Made by a program: the position numbers and the translations under genes
Part shown: positions 31,639 to 40,262 of the stretch, in pieces
Layout of the letters: each line of letters starts with the position of its first letter
Position numbering within the stretch: the stretch's first letter is position 1
Assembly: GCF_014217215.1 (NCBI RefSeq)
Contig: NZ_CP056081.1
Coordinates: 1-40,262, forward strand
Source: Rothia nasimurium
GTDB lineage: Bacteria > Actinomycetota > Actinomycetes > Actinomycetales > Micrococcaceae
Direction of reading: 5' to 3'
DNA length: 40,262 nt
Notes under the pieces: generated by a model
What the model was told of the DNA's origin: nothing
The model's database searches: none
What the model saw: only the letters and a program-made list of their open reading frames with translations

Positions 31639-32637
31639 ATGAAGTTCCCCAAACTCACCAAGGCCCCCCACACCGGGACGAAGCCACCCAAAAAACCAAA
31701 GAAGACCAAGACCCCTGACACCATCGCCGGCAACGGCACCATCGAACAAGCCCACGCCTCAACCATCGGCCGCTACGGCATCTGGGCCATCGTCCTAGGC
31801 ATCGGGTTTACCTCAGTACTCGGAACCACCATGGGCGCCGCAGCCCTACTGAATAACCCCACCGCCTCCGTTTCCCAAGAACTCAAAAACCAACAAGACC
31901 AGGACGTACTCGCCAACCAGGCAGCGGCCTATGCCCAGGGATACCTCACCGCCTACCTAAGCGCCTCTAAAGAGAACTACCAAGATTTGGCGGCCTACAT
32001 CGGCCAGGACGCCGCCCAAAACGCAACCTTCAAAGTCACCACCGGCATCGACTACCGCAACCCCGTCATCGCCTCCGTGGAAAAAACCAACTACGGCTAC
32101 TACTCCACCAAGATCCAAATCGAAACCAGGCACACCGAACAGATCGAAGAGAACGGAGAAACCCGAGAGAAAACCACCTGGGAAACCCACTGGTACAAGG
32201 TCGTCACCTCCACCAACGAAGACGGCACCCACAGCCCCATTGGGTACCCCGCAGCAACCAACGCCCCAACCACCAACACCCAACGCACCACCTACCCCTA
32301 CTCCGTCGCCAACCCTGATGTCACCTCAGCCGTTGGAGACTTCGGCAAGGCCTACCTCACCGAAACCGGTGACATCAACCGCTACATCTCACCGGACGCC
32401 GCCATTGCTGCCCTGAGCCCAGCGCCCTACCAAAGCGCAGCACTGACATCGGTAACAGCCTTGACCAACATGGACGGGCCAGTACCAGCAGACGGTACCA
32501 CCGCCTACGTTCTGGCCGAATTTGAAGTCACTGACCAGGCCACGAACACCCGCCGTCAAACGTACCCCCTAGAACTTACCTCCCGCGGCGGACGATGGGA
32601 GATCTCAACCATCGAACGCTCGCCCCATACCTTCTAA
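31639..32637 (+). CDS. TcpC-like conjugal transfer protein (VirB8 role)
   Basis: 332 residues: basic Lys/Pro N-terminal tail (KPPKKPKKTK), one membrane helix IWAIVLGIGFTSVLGTTMGAA (about 50-70), then two NTF2-like outer domains (QAAAYAQGYLTAYLSASKENYQDLAAYI and VGDFGKAYLTETGDINRYISPDAAI). This is the TcpC layout of Gram-positive type IV secretion, where the protein forms a cell-envelope core component and interacts with the ATPase and hydrolase. The following genes (pilin-like, VirB3-like, VirB4) support this. Confidence 0.75.
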   Translation: MKFPKLTKAPHTGTKPPKKPKKTKTPDTIAGNGTIEQAHASTIGRYGIWAIVLGIGFTSVLGTTMGAAALLNNPTASVSQELKNQQDQDVLANQAAAYAQGYLTAYLSASKENYQDLAAYIGQDAAQNATFKVTTGIDYRNPVIASVEKTNYGYYSTKIQIETRHTEQIEENGETREKTTWETHWYKVVTSTNEDGTHSPIGYPAATNAPTTNTQRTTYPYSVANPDVTSAVGDFGKAYLTETGDINRYISPDAAIAALSPAPYQSAALTSVTALTNMDGPVPADGTTAYVLAEFEVTDQATNTRRQTYPLELTSRGGRWEISTIERSPHTF

Positions 32638-32666
32638 CCCACAACACCCTCTAACGGAGAAACACC

Positions 32667-33005
32667 ATGAACACCCTCAACCTCACCGCAGCAGCCTCCG
32701 GCACCTCCATCCAGGCAGCAGGCTTCTTCGACTGGGCCAACAACATCCTCAGCAACACCCAGGCCCTCCTTGGCGCACTGCTCATCGTCGTTGGCCTACT
32801 AGTCTTCATCATCACTGCATGGCAAACCAAAACCATCCCCGGCATCATCGGCGGGCTCGTAGCAGGAGCCATCATCGCCGGTGCAGGCACCATCATCGTT
32901 GCCCTCTCAGGCGTCTTCTCCCAGACCGTCCAGGAAGGAAACACCACCGCGGCCCCCGACACCATCTACAGCCAGCAGCACACCACCGGAAACGACCTGG
33001 CCTAA
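32667..33005 (+). CDS. Small two-helix protein, VirB2/pilin-like
   Basis: 112 residues. Two hydrophobic helices: TQALLGALLIVVGLLVFIITAW (about 31-52) and IIGGLVAGAIIAGAGTIIVALSG (about 59-81), preceded by a short Ala/Ser-rich segment and followed by a polar tail. The size, Gly/Ala content and location just before a VirB3-like and VirB4 gene match the VirB2/TrbC-type major pilin or its Gram-positive equivalent. A GGAGA ribosome binding site lies upstream. Confidence 0.6.
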   Translation: MNTLNLTAAASGTSIQAAGFFDWANNILSNTQALLGALLIVVGLLVFIITAWQTKTIPGIIGGLVAGAIIAGAGTIIVALSGVFSQTVQEGNTTAAPDTIYSQQHTTGNDLA

Positions 33006-33008
33006 ACC

Positions 33009-33521
33009 ATGAGCACAGAACCAACTCCAGGCCGCGTAATCCAGGTAGGGAAGTTCTACACCGCAGCGCGTAAATTCAAACAGCTCATCGGACAACTACC
33101 CGATGGATCCACCATCCCCGGCGGACCCTACACCCTCACCCAGTTCGTCCCCACGCTCATCCTCATCATCCCCTACGCGCTCAAAGTCAGAATCTTTGGG
33201 TGGAGCTCAATGACAGCGGCCATCCTTGAGACAGCAGCCGTCCTAGCACTATGCGCCATCTCCATCTTCGTCCTCGGACAGCTGCCCCCCACCCGAAGAT
33301 CTCTCTTCCACCTCATCACCACCACCCCCGCCCTCCTCATCTCAAACCGCAACGGCTACTGGCAGGGCAAACCCATCAAACTCCCCAAAGCCCAGACTCA
33401 CGAAACCAGCCCAGAGCCGACCATAGAACCTGAAACCACCACCATCCAAACCACCACCGCCACGAAAACAACCCCCCGCCCCGCCAGCGGCTTCACCCGT
33501 TTTCAAAACTCCCTCAAATAG
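33009..33521 (+). CDS. VirB3/PrgI/TcpE-like membrane protein
   Basis: 170 residues. It starts 3 bp after the pilin-like gene. Two hydrophobic segments, YTLTQFVPTLILIIPYALKV (about 41-60) and ILETAAVLALCAISIFVLGQL (about 72-92), follow a basic N-terminal region KFKQLIG; the C-terminal 80 residues are polar and Thr-rich. The size, two helices and direct position before VirB4 are those of VirB3/PrgI/TcpE proteins, which anchor the VirB4 ATPase to the membrane. Confidence 0.6.
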   Translation: MSTEPTPGRVIQVGKFYTAARKFKQLIGQLPDGSTIPGGPYTLTQFVPTLILIIPYALKVRIFGWSSMTAAILETAAVLALCAISIFVLGQLPPTRRSLFHLITTTPALLISNRNGYWQGKPIKLPKAQTHETSPEPTIEPETTTIQTTTATKTTPRPASGFTRFQNSLK

Positions 33522-33535
33522 GAGCAACTACTACC

Positions 33536-36091
33536 ATGAGCCAGAAAGACCAGCGCCAGCCCATCCAGTGGGTCAACGGAAACATCTTCGTCAACCGCAA
33601 AGGCATCCCCTATGCCATCTGGCGACTCACCGGACTGTCTTACGGTATGAGCCCCCACGCCCACAAACAAGCCGTCCACGCCATCCACCGCGACCTCTTC
33701 CAAAGCATCACCGGCGAATACAAAATCCTCGGCCTCACCTCCTCAACCTCCAGCGCAGAAATCGTTGGAAGAATGCTCGAAGGTGTCGACGAACCCACCG
33801 AACACCTCATGAACGAAGTGCGCCTCATCCACCAAGAACTCTCCGCACTACCTCCAGGGGCCCGCTCCTTCTTCCTCATCACCCCCCTCACCTCCAAAAA
33901 CCCCAAAGAATACTTCAACCGCATCACCTGGGCCGGCGACAACGACATGCGCGAAGCCCTCGGACTGCCCCTCAACCCACCCAGCACCACCATGCACACA
34001 GAATGGGCACTTAGAGCAGCCACCATCCAAGGCCGCATCCCCAGCGCCTTCAAACCCCGCCCCGTAGGACTAGCCGCCCTCACCTGGATCTCCGTCAAAC
34101 TCTCCACCCGCGGCGCAGCATGGGTAGAAACCCCCTACTTCGACGAACCCGCAGCCAACGGCTGGATCCACGCCAAAGGACTCATCGAACCTCTCACCGA
34201 CCCCATGGCAAAATCAGACATCACCGACTCCCAAACCCTGCGCAACGCATGGAAAATGGCAAAACGCCGCTACATCAAAGTAACCCCCCAAAACGGCGAC
34301 TACGAACCCTCCTACCAATCCTTCACCGCCATCGCAGCCCCACCCCAAGCCGGCTACCAATTCCCCGGATCCGAATTCATCAACATCGCCTCCGAACTAC
34401 CCACCGAAATCGACTTCTGCCTCCTCATCAAATCAATCCCCGCAGAAAAAGCCATCGCCAAAAACCGCAAAGCAGAACGCGAACTCATCGACCAATACAC
34501 CCAACGCTCTACCAAAACCGGAACCATCACCGGCGGAACAAACGCCGAAATCGACAAATCAGCTGAAGCCCTCAAGGAATACCAAGCCAAACTCAAAGCA
34601 GACGAACGCGAAGTCGAAATCGTCGCAACCTGCATCTTCAGCGCCTCAGCCCCCACCCCCGAAGAAGCACTCACCCACATCAAAGACCTCGAATCCATCT
34701 ACAAAACCAGCGAATGGATCCTCGACTCAGCCGCCGTCGAACAAAAAGACTTCTTCTGGGACTTCTTCCCCGGCACCACCCCCTCACCCACCTCCTCCCA
34801 ATACGCCCAACTCACCGTAGGCGACAACTTCGCCATGGGCGTTCCCATCTGCGAAGACACCCTCGGAATGCGCAACGGCTTCCGCATCGCCACCAACATC
34901 ACCACCGGCCGCTTCCAACCGGTCTACATCAGCCTCTCCGCGCTCGCAGAAGCAGACCTCTCAGGCTCCTTCGCCTGTATCGGAGAACTCGGCTCCGGCA
35001 AATCCGTAGCCATGAAAACCATCGCCTCAAGCATGGTAGACCGCGGAGCCCAGCTCGTTATCGTCGACCATTCGGCCAACCACGAATGGGCAGCCCTGGC
35101 AAAGGACCTAACCCGCGCCAACATCATCGACTTCAACGAAGCAAGCGTCTCAGTAGATCCCTTCAAGCTCTTTGCCCACGACAAAAAGCAAATCCGCTAC
35201 ATGGTCACAACCTTCCTCACCTCTCTGCTATCCCTTAACATCACCGATGCCCGCGGCCGCCTCCTCTCATCCATCTTCAAAGCATTCGAAGAAGGACGTA
35301 TCGCCCTCCACAGCCTCAACGACCTCAAAAACCACCTCATGAGCGACGCCATCGATGAAGAACGCCGCGAAACCGCCCGCGAAATCGGAGAAACCATCGA
35401 AATCTTCTCCGAAGTCACCATCGGAGCCCCCTTCTTCGACCCCACCCTGCCAGCAGCAGACCTCACCTACGACGCCACCGTCTTCGCCACCCACGGCATG
35501 GACCTCCCCACCCGTGAAGACCTCAGCAGCGAAATCGCCCAAAAACAACTCAGCATCGAAAAACGCGTCGGCCGAGCAACCTACGCCTACCTCGCAGCCC
35601 TCGGCCGCCTTATCGGCTACCAAGACGACTCCCGCGACGTCCTCTTCCTCATCGATGAGGCCTACCACATGACCTCATCGCCCGAAGGACACCGCGAAAT
35701 CCTCACCGGCATCAAAACCGGCCGCAAACACAAATTCCACGTCGGCATCGGAACCCACTCCGCCGAAGAAATCGGAGACCAAAACCTCCGCTCACTCATC
35801 ACCCTCCGATTCGTATTCCGCACCCGAGACGAAGACCTCGCCCGCACCAACCTCACCTGGCTCGACAAAAACTACGCCAGCACAGAACACATCGAAACCC
35901 TCACCACCGACACCGCCCCCATCGACGAAGCAACCGACAAAGTACCCACAGAACGCCGCGGCGAATGCTTCTTCAAAGACCACCGCGGCAAAGTCGGCAA
36001 AGTCAAAATCGAAATCCCACTCGACCCAGACCGCCGCAAAACCGTCCTCACCTCACCCCCCAACCGCACCACCCTGTTGAAAGCAGCCTAA
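33536..36091 (+). CDS. VirB4-type conjugation ATPase
   Basis: 851 residues. Walker A GELGSGKSVAMKT (about 484-496), Walker B VLFLIDEAYHM (about 701-711) and the downstream SAEEIGDQNLRSLITLRFVFRTRDED identify the TraC/VirB4/TcpF-like hexameric ATPase that powers substrate transfer and pilus assembly. The N-terminal half (about 1-440) is the membrane-associated VirB4 N-domain. It is encoded right after the VirB3-like gene, with GGAGC as ribosome binding site, and is followed after 4 bp by the VirB6-like gene. It is full-length and all motifs are intact. Confidence 0.92.
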   Translation: MSQKDQRQPIQWVNGNIFVNRKGIPYAIWRLTGLSYGMSPHAHKQAVHAIHRDLFQSITGEYKILGLTSSTSSAEIVGRMLEGVDEPTEHLMNEVRLIHQELSALPPGARSFFLITPLTSKNPKEYFNRITWAGDNDMREALGLPLNPPSTTMHTEWALRAATIQGRIPSAFKPRPVGLAALTWISVKLSTRGAAWVETPYFDEPAANGWIHAKGLIEPLTDPMAKSDITDSQTLRNAWKMAKRRYIKVTPQNGDYEPSYQSFTAIAAPPQAGYQFPGSEFINIASELPTEIDFCLLIKSIPAEKAIAKNRKAERELIDQYTQRSTKTGTITGGTNAEIDKSAEALKEYQAKLKADEREVEIVATCIFSASAPTPEEALTHIKDLESIYKTSEWILDSAAVEQKDFFWDFFPGTTPSPTSSQYAQLTVGDNFAMGVPICEDTLGMRNGFRIATNITTGRFQPVYISLSALAEADLSGSFACIGELGSGKSVAMKTIASSMVDRGAQLVIVDHSANHEWAALAKDLTRANIIDFNEASVSVDPFKLFAHDKKQIRYMVTTFLTSLLSLNITDARGRLLSSIFKAFEEGRIALHSLNDLKNHLMSDAIDEERRETAREIGETIEIFSEVTIGAPFFDPTLPAADLTYDATVFATHGMDLPTREDLSSEIAQKQLSIEKRVGRATYAYLAALGRLIGYQDDSRDVLFLIDEAYHMTSSPEGHREILTGIKTGRKHKFHVGIGTHSAEEIGDQNLRSLITLRFVFRTRDEDLARTNLTWLDKNYASTEHIETLTTDTAPIDEATDKVPTERRGECFFKDHRGKVGKVKIEIPLDPDRRKTVLTSPPNRTTLLKAA

Positions 36092-36095
36092 AGCC

Positions 36096-38033
36096 ATGAG
36101 CCCCACACTCACCCCAACAGACGACCTCACCTTGCGCATCTGGACCTGGCTAAACTGGCACCCCAAAACCAAAACCCTCCTAGCCATCACCGTCCTCTGC
36201 ACACTCTGCACCTTCATCAACATAGAAACCGCCCGCGCAGAAGACGGCCAAACCATCAACACCCTCTACCTACCCCTTGGCCACATCACCGACAGCCACG
36301 GAGTACCCATCTCCGCATACACCCAACTACCCCTAGACAACGGCAACCTCACCCACCCCATGCGCTCAGCCCGAGCCTTCCTCTTCAACACCCTCTGGAT
36401 GATCTACGCACTCGCAAGCCTCATCATGATCGCCACCGTAGACTTCATCCTCGGCCTCACCTGGCTCGACTGGATCCTCTCACCTCTCGTCCTCCTCGCC
36501 AACAGCGTCCAGCTAGCCACCGCCCAACTCATCATCATCCCCACCGCCCTCACCCTCTCAGCAGTCGCCGGAGCCTTCCTCTGGCTCCGCGGCCACAAAA
36601 CCACCGCCCTCATCGAAGTATTCATCGCCCTCATCATCTCCGCCTTCGCCCTCTCACCAGCAGCCAACCCCATCACCTACTTCCAAGGCGATAACGGCGC
36701 CATCCAACAAAGCGCCCAATACGGCACCGAACTAGGCCAAACAATCCTCTCTGAAGAAGACACCACCTCACCCATCTCCGCCTCCATCATCGACATCACC
36801 CTCCGCACCCCCTCCCACATCATCTCCTTCGGCAAACAACTTGATGGACAATGCGAAACCACCTTCAACGAAATGGCCACCGCAGGAGATGAACCCGAAG
36901 ACATCCGCAAAGCCATCAACTCCTGCGATGAGCTAGCCAAAGCCAACAACGAAACAGACAACTTCCTAGCCCTTGCCTTCTTCCTCGTCTTCTTCATCGG
37001 CTTCCTCGGCCTCTGGGCCATCGTCGCCGTCCTACTCATCTTCATCCTCAAAGACGCCTTCCTCGCCGCAGGCAACGCCATCAACGTCATCTGGAGAGCA
37101 CCCCTAGCCATCATGCCCTGGGGAACCCGCTACGGCCTCTACAATTCCTTCACCCAAATGTGGGTCAACACCATCACCGTCGGCCTCTACATCACCCTCA
37201 CCGCCATCTACCTCTGGCTCTACGCCCGATTCACAGAACTCACCGGCGGCACCTTCATGATCTACCAAAACTTCATCCTCGGCGTCCTCGCCCTCCTCAT
37301 GGCCTACACCCTCATCAAGATGAAGAAAAACGGAAAAAACCTCGGCCAACAACTCAGCCAACGACTCGCAAAACTTGGAGTCACCCGCGACCCCGGCCCC
37401 CGCCAACCCTCCAAACTCGCCACCGGAATCAAAACAGTCGCCAAAACAGCCGGCGGCCTCTACGCCGTCAACCGCGGATTCACCCGCACCGGCACCACCA
37501 CCAAACTCGCACGCGTAGGAGCAGCAGCCGTCACCGGCGGAACCTCAGCAGCAGCCACAGCTGCCGCAACCACCCTCGGCACGGCCTTCGCCCAAAACAT
37601 GAGCAACGCTGCCAACACCCAACGCCTCGACGCAAACCGCGCTCGCGCAGCCCTCCAGCCGGCATACCGCAACGGCGACGGGGCAATCCCCATGCCCGCA
37701 ACCCACGAAACAAACACCCCGGCCGCAGGAACCATCGATACACCCCAAACAAAACCCTCATCCAAGGACATCGAACCCGTATCCCACCCCACCCCACCTG
37801 CCAACCCAACACCTGCTGCCCCCACCCCGCGCCCTGGCCCCCAAAGCACCATGAAACCTGGTCGATACGGCAACGTCCGCCTCGACTACCAAGGCAAACC
37901 CCACACCATCAACAAACCAGTTGAAGGGGACATCGTCGATATCCCAGACTCCAAACTCCGCACCCTCAAACTACTCAACAGCTACGACGCCTCATCCACC
38001 CGAACACAACACAACCGCTTCAGTCGCAACTAA
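36096..38033 (+). CDS. Polytopic VirB6/TrbL-like transfer protein
   Basis: 645 residues. A hydrophobic N-terminal segment (LLAITVLCTLCTFINI) is followed by about seven or eight further helices between residues 90 and 410 (ALASLIMIATVDFILGL, LIIIPTALTLSAVAGAFLWL, FIALIISAFAL, FFLVFFIGFLGLWAIVAVLLIFIL, VGLYITLTAIYLWLY, FILGVLALLMAYTLI). A long Ala/Thr/Pro-rich cytoplasmic tail follows (about 440-645), ending in a conserved-looking basic module (GRYGNVRLDYQGKPHTINKPVEGDI). This is the VirB6/TrbL layout of the secretion channel. Confidence 0.7.
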   Translation: MSPTLTPTDDLTLRIWTWLNWHPKTKTLLAITVLCTLCTFINIETARAEDGQTINTLYLPLGHITDSHGVPISAYTQLPLDNGNLTHPMRSARAFLFNTLWMIYALASLIMIATVDFILGLTWLDWILSPLVLLANSVQLATAQLIIIPTALTLSAVAGAFLWLRGHKTTALIEVFIALIISAFALSPAANPITYFQGDNGAIQQSAQYGTELGQTILSEEDTTSPISASIIDITLRTPSHIISFGKQLDGQCETTFNEMATAGDEPEDIRKAINSCDELAKANNETDNFLALAFFLVFFIGFLGLWAIVAVLLIFILKDAFLAAGNAINVIWRAPLAIMPWGTRYGLYNSFTQMWVNTITVGLYITLTAIYLWLYARFTELTGGTFMIYQNFILGVLALLMAYTLIKMKKNGKNLGQQLSQRLAKLGVTRDPGPRQPSKLATGIKTVAKTAGGLYAVNRGFTRTGTTTKLARVGAAAVTGGTSAAATAAATTLGTAFAQNMSNAANTQRLDANRARAALQPAYRNGDGAIPMPATHETNTPAAGTIDTPQTKPSSKDIEPVSHPTPPANPTPAAPTPRPGPQSTMKPGRYGNVRLDYQGKPHTINKPVEGDIVDIPDSKLRTLKLLNSYDASSTRTQHNRFSRN

Positions 38034-38056
38034 ACACACCCGAGAAAGGACAACAC

Positions 38057-38719
38057 ATGAAACGCACAACCATCATCCTCACCGTCGCTGCTCTCACCTT
38101 GCTCGGAATCGCGACCGGACTACTCATCTGGAAAACCACCCAGCCAGACACCCCACAAACACAAGCACCAACCACCACCCCTGCTACGCATAACCCGGCC
38201 ATCCCCACAGCTGCACCAACCACCACCGACAACGGAATCAGCATCGCCTACCCCGACGCAGACCAAGCCCCCGAACGCCCCACCACAACCCCCAGCTACC
38301 CCACCCAAGAAATCACCCAACCCACCCCCACCCAAAACCTTGACCGCACCAACCCCGAAGCCACCGCCACAGAAGTTCTCACCCTCTACACCTCCCGCAC
38401 TTCAAACACCGACACCACCTACCAAGACCAAATAAACTCCCTCATCACCGAAGACCTCGCCCAAGAAATCTACGCAGTACCCCTCCCAGCCTTCACCAAC
38501 TCATACCCCATCGCAGTCCAAGACGTCACCATCGGAGAAAACATCAAAGAATGGGGCACCGACACCCCCGCCCGCTACTCCCACTACGCCACCACCACCG
38601 TCGCCACCGCCACCCACGGCAACTACCAACTGCACTACCGCATCGCCGCCATCAACACCCCCAACGGCTGGACCATCACCGACCTCAGCCTCGACTCATG
38701 GAACATCACCCATGGATAA
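38057..38719 (+). CDS. Membrane-anchored extracytoplasmic transfer protein
   Basis: 220 residues: short basic start, membrane helix TIILTVAALTLLGIATGLLIW (about 5-25), a Thr/Pro-rich spacer, then an outer domain from about residue 95 (NPEATATEVLTLYTSRTSNTDTTYQDQINSLITEDLAQEIYAVPLP) resembling an NTF2-like fold (helical start, then strands ending WTITDLSLDSWNIT). Possibly a second VirB8-like component. It overlaps the next gene by 8 bp. Confidence 0.55.
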   Translation: MKRTTIILTVAALTLLGIATGLLIWKTTQPDTPQTQAPTTTPATHNPAIPTAAPTTTDNGISIAYPDADQAPERPTTTPSYPTQEITQPTPTQNLDRTNPEATATEVLTLYTSRTSNTDTTYQDQINSLITEDLAQEIYAVPLPAFTNSYPIAVQDVTIGENIKEWGTDTPARYSHYATTTVATATHGNYQLHYRIAAINTPNGWTITDLSLDSWNITHG

Positions 38720-40010
38720 CAACAACCGCACCACCAAAAACCGCTGGATCCTCGCAACCGCGCTCGCTGCCATCACACTCATCGCCATCACCCTCCTAGT
38801 ATCGCCCCTCGGCCTCATCCTCCTCTTCAGCAACAACTCCAACCCCACCCTCCAAAACAACAACAGCTGCTACAACACCCAAACCATCGGCAACACCAGC
38901 ACAGACGGCCTCACCACCCAACCAACCCTCGGCCCCAACGGCTACAGCGAAGAACAACTCAACAACGCACGCATCATCGACCAAACCGCAGCAGACCTCG
39001 GACTACCCGGCAGCGCCTCCGTCATCGCCATCACCGCAGCCTTCGGAGAATCCACCCTCTACAACCTCGGCTACGGCGACGAAATCCACGGCGTCACCAA
39101 CTCAGACGGAACCCTAACCACCTCCAAAGGCCTCTTCCAACAACAAACCTCCATGGGCTGGGGCACCGTAGAACAAGTCACCAACCCCACCTACGCCACC
39201 ACCTCCTTCCTCCTCGGCCCCAAACACAACGGCACCGGCGGCCTCGTCTCCATCCAAGGATGGGAAACCATGGAACGCACCAACGCCATCCACGCCGTCC
39301 AACGCAACGCAGACCCCCTCCACTACACCCGCAGCTACGCCAACGCCGACGAAATCATCCAAATCCTCGACATCGACACCAACCGCTCCGCCAACGAAGA
39401 AAAACAAGCCACATGGAAAAACGCAGACTTCACCCCCACCACAACCTCTGAAACCACCACCATCAACTGCGGCCCCAACACCGATGGTGAAACCACCACC
39501 GTCGCCGGCAAAGAAGCCCGCAACACCTACCCCTGGGGAGAATACGGCGACAACCTCGGCATCGTCACACCCCCCAACTCCTGGGCCGTAGACCCCATGA
39601 ACTTCTACTACGGAGAGTGCACCTCCTTCGTCTCATGGAAACTCAACGAAGCCCTCGGAGGAACCAAAGACAACATCATCTTTAACAACAGCTACGGAAA
39701 AACCGGCATCCGCAAAGGCAACGGCTACGAATGGAAAACCGCATGGGAAGCCGAAGGCTGGAAAATCTCAGATAAACCCGTCCCCGGAGCCGTCGCATGG
39801 TGGGGAGCTAACGGAGCAGAAGGCATTGGATCTGCCGGTCACGTCGCCTACGTCGCAGACGTCACCGAAGACGGCAAAGCAATCATCGAAGAATACAACA
39901 ACGCCTACTACGCCCCACCGGGCCACCGCTACAACGTCCGCCCCCAACCAGTAGACCCCACAGAAGTCAACGCCTTCCTCTACCCACCCCCCAAACTCAC
40001 CACCACCTAA
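38712..40010 (+). CDS. Bifunctional peptidoglycan hydrolase (lysozyme-like + CHAP), VirB1 role
   Basis: 432 residues. N-terminal membrane helix (about 12-37). Residues about 80-220 form a lysozyme-like domain: AADLGLPGSASVIAITAAFGESTL (Glu in GES the likely acid) and SKGLFQQQTSMGWGTVEQVTNPTYAT, the usual actinobacterial FQQ..S.GWGT signature. A CHAP amidase/endopeptidase domain follows: GECTSFVSW (Cys about 303) and GHVAYVADV (His about 377). The enzyme opens the cell wall locally for the secretion channel. Both domains keep their catalytic residues. The next gene starts 43 bp downstream. Confidence 0.88.
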   Translation: MDNNNRTTKNRWILATALAAITLIAITLLVSPLGLILLFSNNSNPTLQNNNSCYNTQTIGNTSTDGLTTQPTLGPNGYSEEQLNNARIIDQTAADLGLPGSASVIAITAAFGESTLYNLGYGDEIHGVTNSDGTLTTSKGLFQQQTSMGWGTVEQVTNPTYATTSFLLGPKHNGTGGLVSIQGWETMERTNAIHAVQRNADPLHYTRSYANADEIIQILDIDTNRSANEEKQATWKNADFTPTTTSETTTINCGPNTDGETTTVAGKEARNTYPWGEYGDNLGIVTPPNSWAVDPMNFYYGECTSFVSWKLNEALGGTKDNIIFNNSYGKTGIRKGNGYEWKTAWEAEGWKISDKPVPGAVAWWGANGAEGIGSAGHVAYVADVTEDGKAIIEEYNNAYYAPPGHRYNVRPQPVDPTEVNAFLYPPPKLTTT

Positions 40011-40053
40011 ACCCAAACCCTCACCAAACCCCACCCCAAAAGGACCACCCACC

Positions 40054-40262
40054 ATGACCAAACCACCCCGCAAAACCAAAGGAACAACCACCCTCACCCT
40101 CACCATCACCGGACTCACCCTCATCACCACCGGCTACCAACTCACCACCTACAAACCCACCTGGACCATCACCCTCACCACCCTCACAGCCATCACCGCG
40201 CTCGCGGTCCTGATTCCCCTCAAGATTAGGAGCAACACCCGCTACCGACTGCTGCCCTACAC
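40054..40262 (+). CDS. Membrane protein start, 3' end outside window
   Basis: The frame starts at ATG 40054 with AAAAGGACC upstream and stays open to the window end (69 codons). Two hydrophobic segments, TLTLTITGLTLITTGYQLTT and ITLTTLTAITALAVLIPL, separated by a short loop, are followed by KIRSNTRYRLLPY. A pair of N-terminal helices and the RYRL segment would suit a VirD4/TcpA coupling ATPase, which is expected at this place, but the diagnostic part is outside. Confidence 0.55.
   Translation, partial: MTKPPRKTKGTTTLTLTITGLTLITTGYQLTTYKPTWTITLTTLTAITALAVLIPLKIRSNTRYRLLPY

Overview
The window is a mobile-element backbone from an actinobacterium, most likely a conjugative plasmid or a plasmid-like integrated element. 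Evidence is the very C-rich third codon positions of the right half, the actinobacterial type of type IV secretion (TcpC-like protein, VirB4, lysozyme/CHAP hydrolase), and a ParA plus ribbon-helix-helix partition pair. A Rothia- or Corynebacterium-like host would fit, but the sequence alone does not settle the genus.

Layout. 1-1.75 kb: a serine hydrolase cut by the window edge, a C-terminal remnant of a TniB-like transposition ATPase, and a P-loop kinase. 2.0-2.4 kb: a self-contained unit (promoter, 57-residue two-helix membrane peptide, terminator). 2.47-7.28 kb (minus strand): a type III restriction-modification system, with a possible small ORF ahead of mod. 7.5-9.2 kb: two coupled helix-turn-helix genes behind palindromic operators, and a leaderless winged-helix gene. 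9.2-12.9 kb: a structured non-coding region with paired palindromes, then a divergent protein with family-B-polymerase-like motifs, a basic HTH protein and an AlpA/Xis-like protein.

12.9-20.8 kb is an AT-rich island and the most interesting part. On the minus strand is a single-chain synthetase (RRE-like domain, SagB-type dehydrogenase and YcaO cyclodehydratase fused in 708 residues). Upstream of it lie two very short precursor-peptide genes that share a leader motif and have Cys/Ser/Gly-rich or Cys-rich cores, and a third 39-residue ORF with an excellent ribosome binding site. This looks like a compact thiazole/oxazole-modified peptide (TOMM/LAP) RiPP system. A TetR-like regulator and a TPR protein diverge from it, followed by a 975-residue DUF4145-like/TPR protein with a phased 114-bp repeat array. 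No dedicated exporter, leader peptidase or obvious immunity gene is visible.

21.1-25.0 kb: conserved hypothetical protein, ParA, RHH partner, an iteron origin with four exact 21-bp repeats, and a Rep initiator. 25.0-27.1 kb: a regulator, a seven-helix membrane protein and a PAP2-like phosphatase. 27.2 kb to the end: a sortase, surface and membrane proteins and a type IV secretion operon, running into a gene cut by the right edge. No relaxase is present in the window.

A shared operator-like motif (CTCTATTAG, often flanked by TTATTG) recurs at about 2.05, 9.27, 9.45, 21.0 and 22.27 kb. It suggests that one DNA-binding protein, plausibly the partition RHH protein, contacts the whole element. 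Calls come from reading motifs by eye; no database search was run.
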